64,000 bases of DNA from Chlorops oryzae (taxonomy: Eukaryota > Arthropoda > Insecta > Diptera > Chloropidae). The stretch is from the NCBI GenBank assembly GCA_020466095.1, contig CM035807.1:27415380-27479379 (forward strand), given 5' to 3'. Positions 11,243 through 22,972 of this stretch are shown here, in pieces (within the stretch, counting starts at the first letter, position 1; the number at the start of each line of letters is the position of its first letter). The position numbers were made by a program, and so were the translations under genes. The notes under the pieces are model-generated. The model was not told the DNA's origin and did no database searches. It saw only the letters and a program-made list of their open reading frames with translations.

Positions 11243-11893
11243 ATATGATCGATGGCCGTCTATCCGGATTTTTTTTTTTTTTTCATTTATTTTACTTTAT
11301 TTTATTTTCTTGTTTTTTTTAACTCCAAAGATGCGAGGAGTAAAAAAATCTTTATAAGAAATAACCTTCATTTTATTTCGTTTATCAATGCTTCAAAGTT
11401 TTGATAAAAATAAAAACAAATATTATCGTCCCCATTTTCTTAGAATCAAAAAAAAAAAAAATATTAAACGGGTTTAGAGAACCATCAAAGGAAATTGAAA
11501 AAATTTTCCATTAAATACAAAATATTTTTTTTTTCGATTTTTCATTCAAGTCAGTGGCGTAGCTAGCACGGATGACACCCCCGGGGCGGTAATAGTAGTG
11601 TCACCCTAAAAATTTCAAAGCAGAAAGAACACAGCGGAATATGAGTGACCAAAAAAAAAATGCCGCCTGGTACACACAAACGTAATTCTTTCATTCCTTA
11701 CAGCCGTTGTGCTTTGGAAACGATTTTTAACTGCATTCTATTAATTTGTATAGTACGTACATACGTAATATATGCACTTTATTACCTGTTTATTATTATA
11801 TATACTTTTATATATATTACATTTATACTTTTACATATATTGATGTGCAATTTCTAAAACCACCGACGCAAAGTGTCCGAGGTTGCTTTGCTA
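11243..11893. other. AT-rich spacer with one hAT-type end
   Basis: No gene seen. At 11552 the sequence cagtggcgtagctagc looks like the start of a hAT-type terminal repeat, but I find no partner end. Confidence 0.4.
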
Positions 11894-11971
11894 CACACAG
11901 AAAAATATGACCCCATAAAATCGATAAGATCCCCTTATTGAGCGATTTTATAGAAAAATCTGCTTAAACTA

Positions 11972-12174
11972 CACAGGGTCCGAGGTTCGATTCCCGGCAC
12001 AGGCAAAACGGAGTGTAATGTTCCAAGCCTAGCACTGGTTTTTCAAAAAATCGCATGTTAGGGGGCACACTACATGAAAAGACATACATTCACATATACA
12101 CAAGAAAACCTCCTTGGTATCACAATGGGCCGATTAACGGCCTAAGTGGCAGCCACTGCAACCTACCCACCTAC
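11972..12174 (+). mobile_element. tRNA-derived SINE, 5'-truncated
   Basis: Begins inside the tRNA-derived head at the B box (ggttcgattcccggc), then a unique body that ends in ctaagtggcagccactg and a short (CCTAC) tail. It is flanked by a 12 bp target duplication ctgcttaaacta / ctgctttaacta (11960-11971, 12175-12186; one mismatch). Compared with the copy at 18325 it has about 85 bp of extra body sequence. Confidence 0.85.
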
Positions 12175-12572
12175 CTGCTTTAACTATATGAATAATATGC
12201 TTTTTCCATAGAGAAATCTCTTTGAATGCATAGAGAAAATCTTATTGAAACATTTTAATCGATATCCTCAAATATTTCATGTGAATATTTTATTATTTCT
12301 GTTGAAGAATATGGAAAACTTCTTGATATAGTAAAATAATAAGGTGACCGTATCAATCAAACTTTGTGACATTCTTATAAAAATGACGTTTTGATAAGAT
12401 ATCCTTATTGGAAGAAAATCGCTTTAAGAAGAAGCCTTTTTAATATAAAAAGCAGGACTTAATGATTTAAAAAAGTATATCAAATTCCGTATTCAATTCA
12501 TAGTTTAAAAAGACAAACCAGTTTTTTTTGCACTTACATTGAAATAATCAATCTAGAAAGCTCACGGCATAT

Positions 12573-12643
12573 CTGGCGATGGCGTAGTAGAAGTGTGCTA
12601 TCTTTGTAATCCGGAAGGTCCGAGTTCGAACCCTCTCTCAGGC
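12573..12643 (+). repeat. tRNA-like module in element B
   Basis: An A-box-like tggcgtagtagaag and a B-box gagttcgaaccct lie at tRNA-like spacing, followed by caggcaaaagatttt. This is a SINE head or tRNA pseudogene rather than a tRNA gene. Confidence 0.5.
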
Positions 12644-13105
12644 AAAAGATTTTGTGGAAAAATTGAGAATAAAAGCAGGTCATTAAATTTCAAGGAAAAA
12701 ATACGGGGAGCAGAAAGTAAGTTTCCATACCAATAAATAAATAAATAAGTTGCTTTCATCGCACCTTCCAAAACGTCACGCACACAAGATCTTTCAAGAA
12801 ATTCCTATATGATCATTTTTTTAATTTTTTAAGCATAAAAAGTTTGGTAAAATCTTTTCTTTCTCAGTTTTTTAAATAATGTTAATGTTAAATAATCTAC
12901 TTTTTTTTACAAGAATTCATATTAAAATTAACAAGTTATCTTCTTTTATTTACTTATTTACTTTTATTAACTTTTCGTTCAATTTTTCGTTAAAATAAAC
13001 GATAAGTTTTTCTCAATGGTTTCAATAAGACAATCTTCTTGGATAAAAACCATAGAGAAATCTTATTGTTTTTCTTCCATTTTATGTGGTATCATTTTCT
13101 CTGTG

Positions 13106-14661
13106 TAGGTAGCGTCCCTTAATTCTGTATCTTTGGTAAAAACGGACTTTGAAAAAAACTTCCTACATTTTGTTACCAAATATGTGTGCTGGGTCGCTAA
13201 AGGGTTAAGTATAAGAGATTTACATGATCAAAACTGAAGTGCAAATATCAAGCCTACCGACAGCGTTCATTACATATAAACACAGAGAGGAATTTTTTTT
13301 AAATTTTTTTTTGATCAGTCACCTATCTATTCATACTGTGGATATGACAATATGTGTGTCTTTCAAGCAACCTTCACCTATATTTTTTTATCACTTAGAA
13401 ATCACGCCACTCTTTCTAGATTCCGTCTTAAACAATAGGCAAATTCCTCTTGTGCAGCGATCAATGCTAGTAATTCAGAGAAGGTCGGTCAAAAGAAGAA
13501 TGCAGAAATGGAACAAGAAAAAAACCGCATTACACTTGTGTTCTCTCGTTACGTATATAGCTGAATGTAAAAAGAGCTTTTGAAACCTTTAGCTATAAAA
13601 CGCACTATTGATCCTCTCTTCGATCATTTATTGAATATCAGTCTTTTGGAAAAGTTTACTAGGGCAGTGTTCTTTAAAATATCCATACACGTGCCAAAAG
13701 AACATTTCTTTGAAAAGGAAAATTTTAAAGTTTATTTAAATCCGTGCTAATAAAAACTCAAATTAACTTTCAATAAAATAAAGAAAAAAAAAAGAAAAGT
13801 GAAAGTGCCATATCTGTTCGGAATAGGCCCTCGTTTATTTAAAAACGTGTTTGATGAAAATCGTAAGTGGCTGTCTTTAAATTTACAGTGAGATAATCCA
13901 TGATAGTCCTATTATAGGATTTCTGATTTCTTTATCGATCGCCATCCCTTCATCGGGAAACCGCCGCGATCAGAGCTGGTTATTTTGTTGCTAGCCTGGG
14001 CTCTACGGACACGCCCAGGCTCACATTTTCTCCCTAGCACGTGTGTGCCGTCGTCTATGTATACCACGTGATTTCTAAGTACCGTCCTGGATTATATAAC
14101 CTTGAGGGAATCTCTTTTAAAGTCCTCATTGAATTCGATTTGGATCTCAAGACTTCTTCAATCAAGCCATCATTCTATTCTGTTCGGCGTAGCCGTGATC
14201 TAATTCGAACAGGAAAAGTCTTCGGAAACCGTCTCCAACTGATCCGTTCTAACAGCGTTGAGGACCACTGCGATTTCCTACCAAGTCATTTTATAATTCT
14301 TTAAACCCGGGTAGTATAAGTGTAGCCTAGTGTAAGAATTCATCATCAGGTAAATTTGAGTCTATTGCTTGCCGATTCTCTTAAGATTAATTTTTTTTGC
14401 AAATTCCTGCATATCGTCGTTTAGCTTCGCGTAAATTCATCGTCACTGATGCTGCTCTAAAGGAAGGCCTTCTACAGGAGACGCAACAACAACGATGCAA
14501 CTATACTAAATTGGAGTTGTAATGTAAGTCCGAATGTTTCCAATATTAATGTGATGAAAAGATAGCTCGTTTTTTTTTGCTATTGCTTTTTATTCCCACT
14601 GCTTTTTTTGCTTCTCGCCCTGTCTGAATTGACCGTGCTTGTTCAAAAAAAAAAAAAAAAA
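13106..14661. other. Unique sequence, no supported gene
   Basis: AT-rich first half. From about 13900 to 14310 the sequence is less AT-rich and has an 87-codon plus-strand ORF (14041-14304) with no family that I recognise. It could be an old retroelement piece or an exon, and I see no splice or motif support. Confidence 0.35.
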
Positions 14662-14858
14662 ACAAGTAAAGAAGTTTACGTCGGCAAAGCCGATTGCACA
14701 CATACCTTTTCCTCAGCCTAAAATATGTTAAAACATTACCTTAACGAAAATTCCTGCCGTTTTCGTTGTTCTAGCTTGGATATCTATTTATACCTTATCT
14801 GTACTTCGATTTAGCTTCTAAAACTCGAGATTATTATTAAGCAAAAAAATTTCGCGAA

Positions 14859-17090
14859 TGGTGGTCTTGATCAATTTTTAACCTTTAGAGGACATTTTGT
14901 TTAGCTGCGAAATACTCAATTCAAAATAGTGAAAATCAAATTTTCGCGAATTTCGCGGATGGTGGTCTTGATCAAATTTTAACCCTTAGAGGAAATTTAG
15001 TTTAGCTGCGAAATACTCACTTCAAAATAGTGAAAATCAAATTTTTGCGAATTTCGCGGATGGTGGTCTTGATCAAATTTTAACCCTTAGAGGACATTTT
15101 GTTTAGCTGCGAAATACTCAATTCAAAATAGTGAAAATCAATTTTTGCGAATTTCAAGAATGGTGGTCATGGTCAAATTTAAACCCTTAGCGGTCATTTT
15201 GTTTAGCTGCGAAATACTCAATTCAAAATAGTGAAAATCAAATTTTCGCGAATTTCGCGGATGGTGGTCTTGATCAAATTTTAACCCTTAGAGGACATTT
15301 TGTTTAGCTGCGAAATACTCAATTCAAAATAGTGAAAATCAATTTTTGCGAATTTCAAGAATGGTGGTCATGGTCAAATTTAAACCCTTAGCGGTCATTT
15401 TGTTTAGCTGCGAAATACTCAATTCAAAATAGTGAAAATCAAATTTTCGCGAATTTCGCGGATGGTGGTCTTGATCAAATTTTAACCCTTAGAGGACATT
15501 TTGTTTAGCTGCGAAATACTCAATTCAAAATAGTGAAAATCAATTTTTGCGAATTTCAAGAATGGTGGTCATGGTCAAATTTAAACCCTTAGCGGTCATT
15601 TTGTTTAGCTGCGAAATACTCAATTCAAAATAGTGAAAATCAAATTTTCGCGAATTTCGCGGATGGTGGTCTTGATCAAATTTCAACCCTTAGAGGACAT
15701 TTTGTTTAGCTGCGAAATACTCAATTCAAAATAGTGAAAATCAATTTTTGCGAATTTCAAGAATGGTGGTCATGGTCAAATTTTAACCCTTAGCGGTCAT
15801 TTCGTTTAGCTGCGAAATACTCAATTCAAAATAGTGAAAATCAAATTTTCGCGAATTTCGCGGATGGTGGTCTTGATCAAATTTTAAGCCTTAGAGGACA
15901 TTTTGTTTAGCTGCGAAATACTCAATTCAAAATAGTGAAAATCAATTTTTGCGAATTTCAAGAATGGTGGTCATGGTCAAATTTAAACCCTTAGCGGTCA
16001 TTTTGTTTATCTGCGAAATACTCAATTCAAAATAGTGAAAATCAAATTTTCGCGAATTTCGCGGATGGTGGTCTTGATCAAATTTTAACCCTTAGAGGAA
16101 ATTTAGTTTAGCTGCGAAATACTCACTTCAAAATAGTGAAAATCAAATTTTTGCGAATTTCGCGGATGGTGGTCTTGATCAAATTTTAACCCTTAGAGGA
16201 CATTTTGTTTAGCTGCGAAATACTCAATTCAAAATAGTGAAAATCAATTTTTGCGAATTTCAAGAATGGTGGTCATGGTCAAATTTAAACCCTTAGCGGT
16301 CATTTTGTTTAGCTGCGAAATACTCAATTCAAAATAGTGAAAATCAAATTTTCGCGAATTTCGCGGATGGTGGTCTTGATCACATTTTAATCCTTAGAGG
16401 AAATTTAGTTTAGCTGCGAAATACTCACTTCAAAATAGTGAAAATCAAATTTTCGCGAATTTCGCGGATGGTGGTCTCGATCAAATTTTAACCCTTAGAG
16501 GACATTTTGTTTAGCTGTGAAATACTCAATTCAAAATAGTGAAAATCAGGTTTTCGCGAATTTCGCGGATGGTGGTCTTGATCAAATTTTAACCCTTAGA
16601 GGACATTTGGTTTAACTGCGAAATACTCAATTCAAAATAGTGAAAATCAAATTTTCGCGAATTTCGCGGATGGTGGTCTTGATCAAATTTTAACCCTTAG
16701 AGGAAATTTAGTTTAGCTGCGAAATACTCACTTCAAAATAGTGAAAATCAAATTTTTGCGAATTTCGCGGATGGTGGTCTTGATCAAATTTTAACCCTTA
16801 GAGGACATTTTGTTTAGCTGCGAAATACTCAATTCAAAATAGTGAAAATCAATTTTTGCGAATTTCAAGAATGGTGGTCATGCTCAAATTTTAACCCTTA
16901 GCGGTCATTTCGTTTAGCTGCGAAATACTCAATTCAAAATAGTGAAAATCAAATTTTCGCGAATTTCGCGGATGGTGGTCTTGATCAAATTTTAACCCTT
17001 AGAGGACATTTTGTTTAGCTGCGAAATACTCAATTCAAAATAGTAAAAATCAATTTTTGCGAATTTCGCGAAATATGGTCACGGTCAAAA
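14859..17090 (+). repeat. ~100 bp satellite array with higher-order structure
   Basis: Twenty-two units can be placed by the word tggtggtc, at 14859, 14960, 15061, 15161, 15262, 15362, 15463, 15563, 15664, 15764, 15865, 15965, 16066, 16167, 16267, 16368, 16469, 16570, 16671, 16772, 16872 and 16973. Two unit types exist: A (tggtggtcttgatcaaat, aggacatt) and B (tggtggtcatggtcaaat, cggtcatt). From 15061 to 16065 they alternate as 201 bp AB dimers. An A'AB trimer with the variant ggaaatttagtttagc recurs at 14960, 16066 and 16671. A degenerate unit closes the array. Confidence 0.95.
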
Positions 17091-17510
17091 TTTAACCATA
17101 ATGGACGACTTTATTTGGCGGCAAAATACACAATCAGAAGAAGCAAAAAAATAATTTTTGTATTCAGATATGAGAATAAGAGAAAGAGTGTTTTTTTCTA
17201 TTGTGTAGGATGATGACCATAGTTATAGCGATGTCGAAATTTTTTTTTCAGCGAAAGCTTAAGTCTACATAGTAGCTATACACTCACCAAATTTCAATAA
17301 GCTGGGATGTATAGTAAAAAAGTTATCCAGGAAAAACGGTAAAAATCGTGATTTTTGAAACTTCTGAACCACTTCCCACGACCCAAGAAGGGACTACGAA
17401 AAAAATTTGTATGCAGTTTTTCGGACATTTACCTGGTTGAAGTCCATGCCAAATTTCAATATGATATCTTTCATGGCTTAGGAGTAAATTACGAAAAACT
17501 AAAGTGTGAC

Positions 17511-17511
17511 C

Positions 17512-17562
<51 letters not shown>
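17511..17562 (+). repeat. (CAGA)n microsatellite in copy 3
   Basis: Same position as the tracts in copies 1 and 2 of the family. Confidence 0.9.
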
Positions 17563-17563
<1 letters not shown>

Positions 17564-17692
17564 TGGCTAGATCGATTCCTCTTGTCACCCTGATCAAGAA
17601 TATATATATATGTCTATATCTACCGCGACTCCTTTGGTATGTTACATACACCGTGCCAAACTTAATATACCCTTTCCTTCGGAAAAGGTATA

Positions 17693-18324
17693 AAAAAAAG
17701 AAAAAAAAAAACTAGAAAAACTAAAGAAGAATTTAAAGCTAATTTTACTACAAGCCAGATGATGAATTTTTTTCTTAATGTTATGTTTATGAGTGTAAAG
17801 AAAACCAAAAACATAATTTTCGTATAGTTGTGAGTCTAGCTTCTTTATAATGTTTGGTCAATAAATATCGCTCTATGATCTGAAATTTAGAGTTTCGGCG
17901 TGATATTTCTTTGGGGATTCAACTTATATCCTTCGGATCCAAGGATGGGTTTGGGCAAGGGGTAGCTCCAAAAATTAGATGCTACCAGACATAGTGTTGT
18001 TCGTCGGTAAAGTTAGCGGCGTTGATTTTTTTTGGTTTATTTGTTCGAGTCCGTTTAAAGTGATTCGAAGGTTTAGATATCTTTTTATCGTGTGCATTAT
18101 TTCCGTTAAGGTTACTGTCTCAACCAGATTTTTGTTCATAAGCGGTTCGGATCGAGCCCACGAGACTGAAGCAGCCGGATTCTGCCAGTGCACACGGGAC
18201 CGGTTAAGAACGAATTTATATTTCAAACCATCTTCATTATCTAAAGATAGGCAACCATAACATATGATATACTTATATTATTCGGGTGTGAAAAAACAAG
18301 TTTTTCACAACATACTCCACTGTA
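17693..18324. other. Unique sequence, no supported gene
   Basis: Two overlapping ORFs of 83-93 codons on opposite strands (17975-18260) show no motif. Nothing else is recognisable. Confidence 0.4.
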
Positions 18325-18505
18325 GGTAGGTAGGTAGGTTGAAGTGGCTGCCACTTACGCCGTTAATCGGCCCATTGTGATACCAAGGAGGTTTTCTTTT
18401 GCTAGGCTTGGAACATTACACTCCGTTTCGCCTGTGCCGGGAATCGAACCTCGGACCCTGGGATCAAGAGCATAGCACGCATCCCCTACGCTATTCCAGA
18501 GCCAT
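18325..18505 (-). mobile_element. tRNA-derived SINE, full length
   Basis: On the minus strand the head starts ggctctggaatagcgtaggg (A-box part) and continues to the B box ggttcgattcccggc and aggcgaaacggagtg. A body follows, ending in gtggcagccacttcaacc and a (CCTA)n tail. Flanked by a perfect 13 bp duplication atactccactgta (18312-18324 and 18506-18518). The tail plus duplication is what LINE-driven retrotransposition leaves. Confidence 0.9.
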
Positions 18506-18518
18506 ATACTCCACTGTA

Positions 18519-19365
18519 GCTCTCTAAGTAAGTCGAGGATATGTGCGTAAAATCTTCTTTCTAACCTTTCGCATATTTGTCCTTGATTGATTTTTTATTT
18601 CTTTTATAGTAGTCCTTATTGAATTTTCTTCATTTTGGTACTAAATGTGTTTACTTATATTAAGTCCGGATGCCAAAAGCACAGAAAGTCATTGTCATTT
18701 TAGAAAGAAAGACGTCAAATCGGTTGGGAAAAAACTAACTTTTTTGCAAGAAATAATAAAAAATGTTTTATCATAATTTAAAAAAAATGTTTTTATGAAA
18801 TAAAATTGTTCTCCTAATCAGTATCTGAGGAACTATTTGATGAGCTGTCATTTTTTCTGTCCGATTAATTAATATCGAAAAGTTTCAATGCCTGTTGACA
18901 TATTTTACTCTTTGATTTTTAAATGGTTTTCGCAAACTGCTGATGTAGGGACCAGATGAAATCAATAATCGTTTAATTAGGGATGTATTGGAATCGATTC
19001 TTTATGTTTCCTTATGTCTTGTAAAAAGCTATTTTCTACCTCAAAATCTAACATTGATAATCAAAAATTGTGCAAATAATAAGAGTCTTGTCGTATGCAT
19101 TTTTGCTTATGATTTTTCTTATTGTTTTGTCCCGTTGCATTAGTGATTCTTTTTTACAGTGTTTCATTTGTCCTTTTTCTTATTTTATGATGCAAACACA
19201 CGCATTCGGAGGGCCGCTTTTACGTTGAAAATTTATTTTGATGTTAGTTTGTTCCTTTCAAAAATGGATATGGGCATTTCCGCTCTCATTTGTTTTTTCG
19301 TACGTTCGCGACTACATTTTCCGACGTTTTCCTTCTAGTTTTCTTTGTAATTTGGTAGTATTATG
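18519..19365. other. Unique AT-rich sequence, no supported gene
   Basis: Nothing recognisable before the gap. Confidence 0.45.
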
Positions 19366-19465
19366 NNNNNNNNNNNNNNNNNNNNNNNNNNNNNNNNNNN
19401 NNNNNNNNNNNNNNNNNNNNNNNNNNNNNNNNNNNNNNNNNNNNNNNNNNNNNNNNNNNNNNNNN
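19366..19465. other. Assembly gap (100 N)
   Basis: Exactly 100 N, which is a usual placeholder for unknown length. ORFs across it are artefacts. After it lies a cctaaccttaccta-type repeat and ataatcgatt-rich sequence. Confidence 0.98.
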
Positions 19466-19792
19466 TGTGTCCCCTTAAAGGGGGCAGCCACCCTAACCTA
19501 ACCTTACCTAACGCTAGTCAATTAATTAATTCAATTATAGTTCTGTTCACTTTTGGAGGTGCATTCAGAAGAATTGACCGTCAATTTCTGTATTTTTTCC
19601 ATTTTTACATATCGTTTTGCTCATATTTTAAACATTTTCCAGAGTTTCCAAAAAAAATTTAACATCGAAAGAAAAAATCGATTTTATTAAAAATCGAAAA
19701 AAACATAATCGATTCTAAAAAAATCGATCGAAAGCCAAAAAAATCGATTAAATCGAAACTTTGAATGTTTTTTTTACAACCCTAATCTGATA

Positions 19793-20203
19793 TCATTTCG
19801 GAATAACGTAGTTAGGATGATGAGAAAAAGTAAATTTAGAGTCAAAGACTACCCCCAAGTCTTTAACAACATCAATTTTATTCAGTGGAGATCCCCCCAA
19901 AGAATAGGAGGTATTAACAGTTTGAGGAGATTTTGAGAACGTTATGTAAGCACATTTATTTAAGTTCAAAAATAATTCATTTTGAATGCACCACTCATAG
20001 AAAGAGTAAGCATCAGACTGCAATTTGATTGAATCAGACAGATTGTTTATTTTACTAAATATTCTCACATCATCGACAAAAAGCAAAAATTGTGAAGATT
20101 TAATCAAACATGGAATATCGTTAATAAATAACAGAAAGAGAAGAGGACCCAAGATACTTCCTTGTGGGCACACCTGAGGATGTGATAAAAGGCTAAGGTT
20201 CAC
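19793..20203 (-). pseudogene. LINE reverse transcriptase fragment
   Basis: A 136-codon ORF with the RT fingers/palm block PQGSILGPLLFLLFINDIP and, about 22 residues later, LFVDD in place of the usual F/YADD catalytic motif. Downstream text NLNKCAYITFS and GVVFDSKFTFS fits the connection region of non-LTR reverse transcriptases (Jockey/CR1-like group). Endonuclease, ORF1 and the C-terminal part are absent. The second residue of the xADD box is V here, so it is probably dead as well as truncated. Confidence 0.85.
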
Positions 20204-20428
20204 CCAACAATTACATCTATACTGATTATAACCCCGTTTTTTTTTTCATTTCAGACGCTCCGGAGACCCGGAATCGTGGCCGCCGTGACGACACCCTTTT
20301 TTTTCACCACCAACTTTGAAGTCTCATTACTTTTTGAACAGCCCACGTATCGAGGCAAAAATTTTTTTTTTATTTACTTTGAACCTTTTGTAATACAACC
20401 TTATATATATATATATATATATATTTTA

Positions 20429-21698
20429 GGTGTAGTAAAAAGAAATCCATTATTTTTGTATTAAATTGAGGGCTTTATTTAAAATAGTTAGAATGACCCG
20501 ATTTTGGTCAAAAGCGCCGTTTTGTTCGATAATTGTTGCCATTTTAAAGGTAATTTCATTATGCCTCTTCATAGAAGCCCTCGTTCCTATTAGCAAAAAA
20601 TTGAGACAGTCGAATTTCAGAAGCCTCTCTTGAAGCGAATGTTTCACCAGCAAAATTGTTCGCCATGGACAGGAACAGATGGTAATCACTTGGTGCCAGG
20701 TCCGGACTATAAGGGGATGCAGAAGAACCTCCCAACCAAACTCCCGGAGCTTCTGGCGAGTCACTGTCGATGTGTGTGGCCTGGCGTTGTCCTGATGGAA
20801 CACAATTCCTCTTATTGGCCAAAGCTGGCCGCTTATGGGCGATTGCTTCCTTCAGACGGTCCAATTGTTGACAGTAGAGTTCCGAGTTAAGAGTTTTGCC
20901 GTATGGGAGCAGCTCATAGAAGATAATTCCCTGCCAATCCCACCAAACACACAGCAAAACCTCCTGGCCGTCAATCCTGGCTTGGCCCCGTTTCCGCCGG
21001 TTCACCGTGTTTCGACCACGACCGTTTTCGCTTGACGTTGTCGTAAGTGACCCATTTTTCATCACCAGTCACCAACCGTTTCAGAAATGGGTCGATTTTG
21101 TTGCGGTTCAGCAGCGATTCGCAGATGGAAATTCGGTCTATGAGGTTTTTTTTGCGTTAACTCGTGTGGACCCATACATCGAGCTTCTTTGTTATCCAGC
21201 CTTATTCAAATGATTCCAAACGGTTTTTTTGTGCAATCTTTAGCTCTTTTGCAATCGAAACAGTGCTAACATGACGGTCGGACTAATAATTTTCATGATT
21301 TATCGACATTTTCGACAATTGGCCTTCCAGTGCGTGGTGCATCCTTGACATCGAAGTTACCGGAACGGAATCGACGAAACCAAAATTGCGCATGATTGGC
21401 TGTTACAGTATCAGGTCCATAAACGCTATTCACATTTTCAGCCGCCTGGCTTGCGTTTTCTCCCTTATCGAAGAAAAACTGTAAAATGTAGCGAATTTTC
21501 TCTTTGCTGATGTCCATCTTGGACAAGCTCTCAAACAAAACTGAATCAATCAATCAAAAAAATGTCAAAAAGCTTTTTTAGTAGGAACTGTCATCTTTCT
21601 AATGCCCCCTAGCGGAACACGATCGGACTTATACAACGCGAGATGCAGATAAATAACGCCATCTATTGGAAAAATAATGGATTTCTTTTTACTACACC
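20429..21698 (-). mobile_element. mariner element, 1270 bp, complete ends
   Basis: The terminal inverted repeats are near perfect over at least 28 bp, starting ggtgtagtaaaaagaaatcc at the left and ending in its complement at the right. TA flanks both ends (20427-20428, 21699-21700). The length is normal for mariner. A broken transposase fills the minus strand. The left flank is a long (TA)n, a natural TA target. Confidence 0.95.
20450..21553 (-). pseudogene. mariner transposase, frameshifted
   Basis: The N-terminal piece (21293-21553) has the helix-turn-helix region ending in WFRRFRSGNFDVKDAPRTGR, typical of mariner. The middle piece (20559-21065) carries the first catalytic Asp region VWWDWQGIIFYELLP. 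The second Asp lies in MFHQDNARPHTS, which is in another frame (20450-20803). The SPDLAPSDYHLF motif, with the third Asp of the DD34D triad, follows. At least two frame changes and several stops between 21065 and 21293 make it inactive. Confidence 0.93.
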
Positions 21699-21700
21699 TA

Positions 21701-22972
21701 ATATATATATTTTATAATATATTTATAATAACAAGAAACGCGTAGCAGCTTCAAATTCGGAAAATAGGTTGACAAAGAATAATTAAATGTTTCTTTAAGT
21801 TATAATGCAATGAATGAGAACAGTGAATGATATTTATTTCAACGCATTTTTTTATTGCAAAAACTAAGATTCTACTAGACTAGCAGTCTGTAGCATTGAT
21901 TAGTTAATTAGGGTTAAATATATCAATCAATAACCATACCTCTTGTGTTTGAAGAAACTGCTCTGTAGAAAATTGTTTTTAGCTGCCTGGTTGTCCAATA
22001 ATTGCTGTAATCAAATATCAAAGAAACATAAATAATTAATTATTCAAGTTTTTATTTAACATATTCAAAATCCGTAATGATATTTAGAGTAAATTGGAAC
22101 AAATAATTGGAAGCAAGAAAGTACAGTTAAGCTTTGCAATAAGTAATTCACATAATAAAATACTCAGCTAAATGGATATACAGAAGTAAAACCAACCATT
22201 TATCAACGCGAATTGTTTGCTAGGAGATGTTTATCATCACCCAATGACTGCACTTAAAGTTGTAAAAAAGTCCACATAAATTTCAAAACTTGGAAAACAG
22301 AGAACTAATAAATAATATATTAACTGTATTGGTAATCAGTTAAAGCGGGCTAAGGCCTAAAACACAAACACTTCGTTTCAAAAATTTCACAGACGAAAGC
22401 AAGAACAAAATACTAAATTTCACTATAATTATCTAAATTAGCAAGTGTCTCACTCCATTGACTATTACTTGTGGAGACGAAGCTCGCTTGTTCATCCCTC
22501 TTCCGTTAAGAAACAAAACTTCTTTCCAACAAACAATATTGTAAATAAAACTTCTTATAAAAACGTTTAAATCTTTAATTTTAAAAATGGTTAACAAAAA
22601 ACACTAGTACAAGAATTTCTTGAACTTTTTTCCTGTCGTAGTTCCCAAAGTGAAACCAAAACTGTGTTCTAAACCGAATTCAACCTCTGAACCCAAATAA
22701 TTGTAACCAAAAGTTTAACTATGAACCGTCCATTCGAGTGTGCGTTCTGCCGAGTGCCTAGGCCAAGTTCATCCCGACGCGTGGCTACCGTGCTCAAATC
22801 AAATGGCCGATCTCGCAGCGCAATTTCCACCCCCAATTTTAGCGGGTCCAGATAGAATCCACCGCCATTAGCTTCTTCCTCATCAACAGCAGCAGCACAT
22901 CCTCGTCCTAACCTCCAATCATCCGAAGCAGTTTCAAAAATTGGCAACTACGTGGTCGTTCAATGTTTTTTT
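21701..22972. other. Unique AT-rich sequence with one unassigned ORF
   Basis: Mostly AT-rich. A minus-strand ORF at 22669-22947 (92 codons) is richer in GC than its surroundings and encodes an acidic, Gly/Ala-rich start followed by LDPLKLGVEIALRDRPFD. I do not recognise a family. It might be a host exon or part of a 5' region. No splice site was confirmed. Confidence 0.3.

Larger units (their letters stand above)
11894..13105. mobile_element. TA-flanked DNA element 'B' with CACANAGAAAA ends
   Basis: The left end cacacagaaaaatatgaccc and the right end (complement cacagagaaaatgatacc) are imperfect inverted repeats that continue through cataaaa. TA flanks both sides (11892-11893, 13106-13107). 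The word cttattg/caataag recurs inside. The end motif and the TA target are like element A, so both may use related transposases. No ORF. It holds a SINE insertion and a tRNA-like module. Confidence 0.65.
14662..17692 (+). mobile_element. DINE/mini-me-like element, family 1, copy 3 with satellite core
   Basis: Complete 3031 bp copy. The 5' end acaagtaaagaagtttac has a palindrome variant (cggcaaagccg), and the 3' part has the tggctagatcgatt block, (AT)n, and the ccttcggaaaagg hairpin with tata. Between them a tandem array of about 100 bp units fills more than 2.2 kb. Copies 1 and 2 have only about five and one to two units, so the family varies mainly by array length. The ORFs in this interval come from the repeat tracts. 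Confidence 0.8.

Noticed and set aside
14859..17090. CRISPR-like array because of regular ~100 bp spacing
   Set aside because: The whole unit is repeated without unique spacers, the host is an animal, and the array lies within a transposon. It is a satellite.
19363..19662. ORFs across runs of N
   Set aside because: Frames through gaps have no meaning. The same applies at 30742-31101 and 47384-47673.
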